Source: Brasenia schreberi
Lineage: Eukaryota > Streptophyta > Magnoliopsida > Nymphaeales > Cabombaceae
Assembly: GCA_036023115.1 (NCBI GenBank)
Contig: JAYKKT010000046.1
Location: 3,807,001 to 3,871,000 of the forward strand
Reading direction: 5' to 3'
Length of the DNA: 64,000 nt
Shown here piece by piece: positions 60,141-64,000 of this stretch. The position numbers and the translations under genes were made by a program. Numbering within the stretch: the stretch's first letter is position 1; every line of letters begins with the position of its first letter. The notes under the pieces are model-generated. The model saw nothing but the letters and a program-made list of their open reading frames with translations. It did no database searches and had not been told where the DNA came from.

Positions 60141-60395
60141 AATTGTATTCTTCATGTTGTAGATATACGTTTCTAAGCTGTTGCGGGCATCGATCTTCTC
60201 CTTAAGCTTCTTGTCTTCCTCAGCGAACTCCTAAGCTTCCTTGACCATCCTGTCAATTTCCTCTTGGTTGAGTCGGCCCTTGTCATTGGTGATAGTGATC
60301 TTCTCCGATTTTCCAGTGCCCTTGTCCTCAGCCCTCACGTTCAGAATGCCATTGGCATCGACTTCAAATGTGACCTTGATCTGTGGCACACCCCT
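60141..60395 (-). pseudogene. Captured BiP (ER HSP70) fragment, antisense to the transposase
   Basis: The minus strand reads [45 protein letters not shown], then a TAG at 60231-60233 where BiP has Glu, then E-F-A-E-E-D-K-K and [14 protein letters not shown]. This is the end of the substrate-binding beta domain and the start of the lid of plant BiP, about 85 codons. No introns interrupt it. It ends sharply on both sides. Wording closer to BiP than to cytosolic HSC70 (for example K-I-T-I-T-N and the Y-I-Y-N-M-K-N context). Confidence 0.88.
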
Positions 60396-60412
60396 AAAAA
60401 GATAGCCAGGGG

Positions 60413-60608
60413 CTCTTTGGGCACGAGTGCTAAGTCAGAAGTATGGCGTGTGTCCTGATATTCGTCGTTGTCCCCCTTCTCGGTCTCTTCATTCACCCTT
60501 GTGGCGTAGTATGTCTGATCTTTGGCCTTTAGTGAAAGAGAAGACCCGTTGGACAGTAGGTAAGGGTAGGCAAGCACAGTTCTGGTTTGATAATTGGTCT
60601 TGTGACTA
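60413..60608 (+). mobile_element. L1-type LINE fragment inside the hAT element
   Basis: Plus-strand frame L-S-Q-K-Y-G-V, S-P-L-W-R-S-M, then R-W-T-V-G-K-G-R-Q-A-Q-F-W-F-D-N-W. This is the C-terminal region of L1 ORF2 just before zf-RVT. It directly abuts the BiP fragment. Confidence 0.75.
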
Positions 60609-60737
60609 AATCTCTAGATTTGTTTTATATTACAAGTTGTTGGTAATTTTATGACTAACTCCATCTCTTATTTGTTGTTTTTGATATTTTGTTTTTCGAA
60701 ACAGATTGTGAAATTGTGAATTGAGTTGATCTTAAAA

Positions 60738-63056
60738 ATGGCCGACAATAGAAAAGGAAAAGGAGTATCAATTGGTATTGGTCATACTAGGAGTTCTGGT
60801 GGAAGTGTTCCTTCTTGAAGTTCAGGATCAACAACAAAAGTTTCAAAACCTTCAATACCTCGTGATGATGCACCATTGTGGATGCACGTACAAAAGGGAG
60901 AATTATACGATGGTGGTGGAGGTAATACACACTTTATGTGTAAATTTTAAAACATGAAATTTACAGGATCATATACCAGAGTAAAGGCACATCTTTTAAA
61001 ATTATCAAAACATGGTATACGAGCATGTCCGAATGTGGATGAGGATTTACGAAGACAATTAATGAAAAAGCAAGATGAGTATGAAAAGAAGAACGAAAGG
61101 AGTGAAAAGGGAATAAATATTTCATTATTTGGTGGATACAAAGAAGATGCAGAAAAGAAAAGAAAGTTAATCCAAAGTGAATTTAAAGGTTTTAGAGGAG
61201 GAGCAATTGAAAAATCGTTTAATGTAGTTGGAAGGGAGGAGATGGATAGAAAGGTTGGAAGATTTTTCTTTTCAAGTTCACTTCCTTTTAATGTAGCAAG
61301 AAATCCATATTGGAAAGATCATGTCACTTCATTGGCTAATTGTAATTTACATGGTTATGTTCCTCCAAGTTCTGAAAGATTGCGAACCATTATTCTTAAA
61401 GAAGAAAAAGCCAATATTGAAAGACTTTTAGAACACAAGAAGTTTTCATGGGAAACTAATGGTGTTTCTATTGTTTCTGACGGATGGATTGATATTCAAA
61501 GGCACCCACTCATTAATTTCATTACTTATTCAATTAGTGGGCCAATATTTTTGAAGTCGGTTGATGCATATGGAGAAATTAAAACTGCAGGATACTTGAA
61601 AGATTTATTTGTAGAAGTTATTAAGAGTGTTGGACCAAATAATGTTGTACAAATAATCACTGATAATGCAGCTAATTGCAAAAGTGCAGGGTTAAGTTTG
61701 GAAGGTGAGTATCCACACATATTTTGGACACCTTGTGTAGCTCACAGTTTAAATTTGGCTCTTTCTCGTATATGTAAGCCATCAGAAGATAAAGATAATC
61801 TTCGTGCATATGAATTCTTCGTGCATATGAATTGTGTTCATGGATTGAAGATATGGCAGCAGATTGTATGAAGATAAGGAATTTTGTAATGAATCACCAT
61901 TTAATTTCAGCGATATTCAATAGACATTCTCATTTAAAGTTGTTGAAGGTTGCAGAAACACGTTTTGCTTCTTTGATTATGATGGTAAAAAGATTCAACA
62001 CAATAAAGACATCATTGATTCAAATGGTTACTGATCCAAGCTGGGATGCATACAGTGGTAACAAGGTTGAAGATCAAACAAGGGCCCAAGCAGTGAAGAC
62101 TATTATTCTTAATGATTTATGGTGGGACAAGGTATCATATTTTTTTGAATTCACATAGCCTATGTGGGAGATGTTGAGAGAAGTTGATAAAGATGAACCA
62201 ATGCTTCATAAAGTTTATGAAATGTGGGATACCATGATTGAAAAAGTTGAGTCAATAATTTTGAAGCATGAGGGAAAAGAACTTCAGAAGACATCAGCAT
62301 TTTATGATCATATCCATTCTATATTAGTTTCAAGATGGGACAAAAGTAACACTCCCTTGCATTGTTTAGCACATTCTTTAAATCCAAGATATTATGGGAA
62401 GAAATAGTTGCATGAGAGCATTGGGCGTTGTCCTCCTAATCAAGATCCTGAAATAGCAAAGAATAGACAAATATGTTTGGGAAGGATTTATCGTGACTCA
62501 TACTTACTTAGGCAAGTAAATTCTGAATATGGAAAGTTTTCGTGTGCCAGACTTGATTCATTAGAAGCACTGGAAGCAAGGGATTATCAAGATCCACTAG
62601 ATTGGTGGGCATGTTATGGATTTGAGATGCCTCTTCTTCAAAAGCTTGCATCAAAATTATTATCTCAACCTACTACTTCTTCTTGTTGTGAAAGAAATTG
62701 GAGTACATATTCTCAAATTCACAATATCAAAAGGAACAATCTATCAAGTAGTCGTGTTGAAGACTTGGTTTATATCCATTCAAATCTGAGATTGGTTTCA
62801 CGATCTAATGCTGAGTACCGGTAAAAATTACTAATCTTTTAAAATTGTTTTCTTTGCTTGCATCATAATGATTATTGTTGATCTTTTCTTGTTATTTATT
62901 TGAATATATTACAGTGAAGGAGCATCAAAATATTGGGATGCAAACCCAGAGAAATATCACTTAGATGACAGCCAAGATTTGCATACTCTTAATATGGAAC
63001 TCACTGATCCAATAGTCCCTTCAGTTGATGATATTGTTGATAGTGAAGATCTATAA
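60738..63056 (+). pseudogene. hAT transposase (BED-DUF659-hAT dimerisation), inactivated
   Basis: The start at 60738 reads M-A-D-N-R-K-G-K-G. The BED-type finger (about 60900-61025) has stops, one at 60948-60950 where a zinc Cys is expected. DUF659 (about 61200-61790) holds S-D-G-W-I-D-I-Q-R-H-P-L-I-N-F, T-D-N-A-A-N-C-K and T-P-C-V-A-H-S-L-N-L-A-L. A 17-bp tandem duplication at 61799-61832 breaks the frame. Stops follow at 62156-62158 and 62405-62407. The hAT domain shows D-P-L-D-W-W and T-S-S-C-C-E-R-N-W-S. The tail after a small intron (about 62825-62912) ends D-S-E-D-L-stop at 63056. Few other lesions, so inactivation is fairly young. Confidence 0.88.
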
Positions 63057-63386
63057 TTTATCAGGTACATGTTCATTACTTCATTTCATTTATCAAACAT
63101 TAATATTGTTCATAGTTGATAAATGATATTATGATAATATTGTTGATATAACATGGGTAGTTCTTTACTAGTTTACTTGTTTTGCTTTAATATAAAGTTG
63201 TGTACTTATTTATTGTTGTCATCATATTCTTATGTTAATTGATGTCTCACTTGTTCTAGGCTTTTAACTTGAATTAGTTGAATATATAATATATATAATA
63301 TTATATACCCTAGCCGTGTCGCCGCACCCAAATTTTTTGAAATTTGCCATATCCCGCACTTGCACCCGTGTGACATAGCTCACTAA

Positions 63387-64000
63387 CACTTAAGGAACCA
63401 CCCATAGTCCAAGTTGTGCAACTTTTCTTTGTTTTCATCATTTTCATTTTAAGATATTTGCTTTAGGTTTTTCATACGGTAACCTTATGCTACTGTTCTA
63501 TAAACCTTCTAAATGTTGACGACATTCTTGAATATCTTCCTATGTCAAAGCAGATTCCAGAGGTGAGAGAAACACGATAAATACGGCACAAGAAATTGAG
63601 GTCCTGCTAGAAGAGACTCCACCTTTCTTTAGAAGGAAAGATCAACAACTACAAACGGGAGACCCAAATCTTTTCAAGTGGAGGTGAATTGTCACTTTTA
63701 TTTTACAAGTATCAAGAATAAAATATCTAATATAATAGCATTGACGTCCTTTGAAACAATAAAAATTTATTCTCCAAGAGCGTTCAGCTAATCGGTGCTG
63801 AAACCCGAAGCACCTGTGTCCAAAGTGCATCGACCTCCAGGATCACCGTCATAATGCGAAACACTCTCAGGTCCCTTTGTGCAAAAAGGAAACCGTATTA
63901 AGTGATTCGATAATAAACTCTAATGGAACTCAAGAAATGGACAGTCACGGGGAATCGAAATTGACTTGTGAAAAAAACTCTTGGGAGAAAAAGAAATTCA
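63387..64000. other. Right edge, no gene recognised
   Basis: AT-rich. Might be intron of the ATG18-like gene if that gene extends past the window. No exon seen. Confidence 0.4.

Larger units (their letters stand above)
59574..63378 (+). mobile_element. hAT element, 3.8 kb, with TIRs, 8-bp target duplication and captured sequence
   Basis: Terminal inverted repeats CTATGTCACAC (59574-59584) and GTGTGACATAG (63368-63378) are perfect over 11 bp. The flanking octamers CTCACTAA at 59566-59573 and 63379-63386 are identical, the expected 8-bp hAT duplication. Inside, in order: subterminal GTGTCGG/CCGACAC repeats, an unassigned GC-rich part (59700-60010), a CT tract, a BiP fragment on the minus strand, a LINE fragment on the plus strand, and a DUF659-hAT transposase pseudogene. 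GC-rich CCGTGTCGCCGCACC sequence returns near the right end (about 63312). Intact ends suggest it could still be mobilised in trans. Confidence 0.88.

Overview
This is nuclear DNA from a flowering plant. The evidence is spliced genes of plant families (GH1 beta-glucosidases with the 13-exon plant layout, phi-class glutathione S-transferases with three exons, an ATG18/PROPPIN gene, a light-harvesting Lhcb1 relic), plant-type transposons (Copia, L1- and RTE-type LINEs, hAT elements, tRNA-derived SINEs, MITEs) and long TA/CT microsatellites. The species cannot be named from the sequence alone. Almost all host genes lie on the minus strand.

Layout. 1-1959: 5' part of a decayed Copia element (gag, start of protease, PBS, one complete LTR), minus strand. 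4232-4496: hAT-like MITE. About 4880-5502: Lhcb1 pseudogene. About 6450-9905: dead L1-type LINE, ending about 80 bp beyond the stop codon of the first GH1 gene. 9984-13908: intact 13-exon GH1 gene (510 aa). 14761-15684: a TIR element carrying an unidentified GC-rich segment. 17235-17488 and 19064-20484: two broken GH1 copies (exons 1-2; exons 8-13 with stops). 20570-23335: two oppositely oriented halves of a hAT transposase. 23530-27737 and 35518-37880: two copies of a segment holding a GH1 promoter and the start of its first exon. 28589-35582: second intact 13-exon GH1 gene (513 aa). 37992-38062: tRNA-Gly(CCC). 39710-52563: phi-GST cluster with two intact genes (216 and 213 aa) and two orphan third exons, separated by microsatellites, SINEs, MITEs and RTE fragments. 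54652-56510: 5'-truncated RTE LINE. 56943-58522: last three exons of an ATG18-like autophagy gene. 59574-63378: hAT element with recognisable TIRs and an exact 8-bp target duplication; it carries an inactivated transposase gene plus a chimera of a BiP (ER HSP70) fragment and a LINE fragment.

How the genes fit together. The GH1 enzymes carry signal peptides and should hydrolyse beta-glucosides in the secretory pathway, vacuole or apoplast. The phi GSTs are cytosolic and conjugate glutathione to electrophiles. Both families have expanded locally by tandem duplication and both show birth-and-death decay. Nothing in the sequence proves that they share a pathway. The most unusual object is the chimeric hAT at the right end. 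The most informative structural events are the GH1 promoter duplication, and the RTE insertion in one of its copies, which is flanked by a duplication of over 100 bp.
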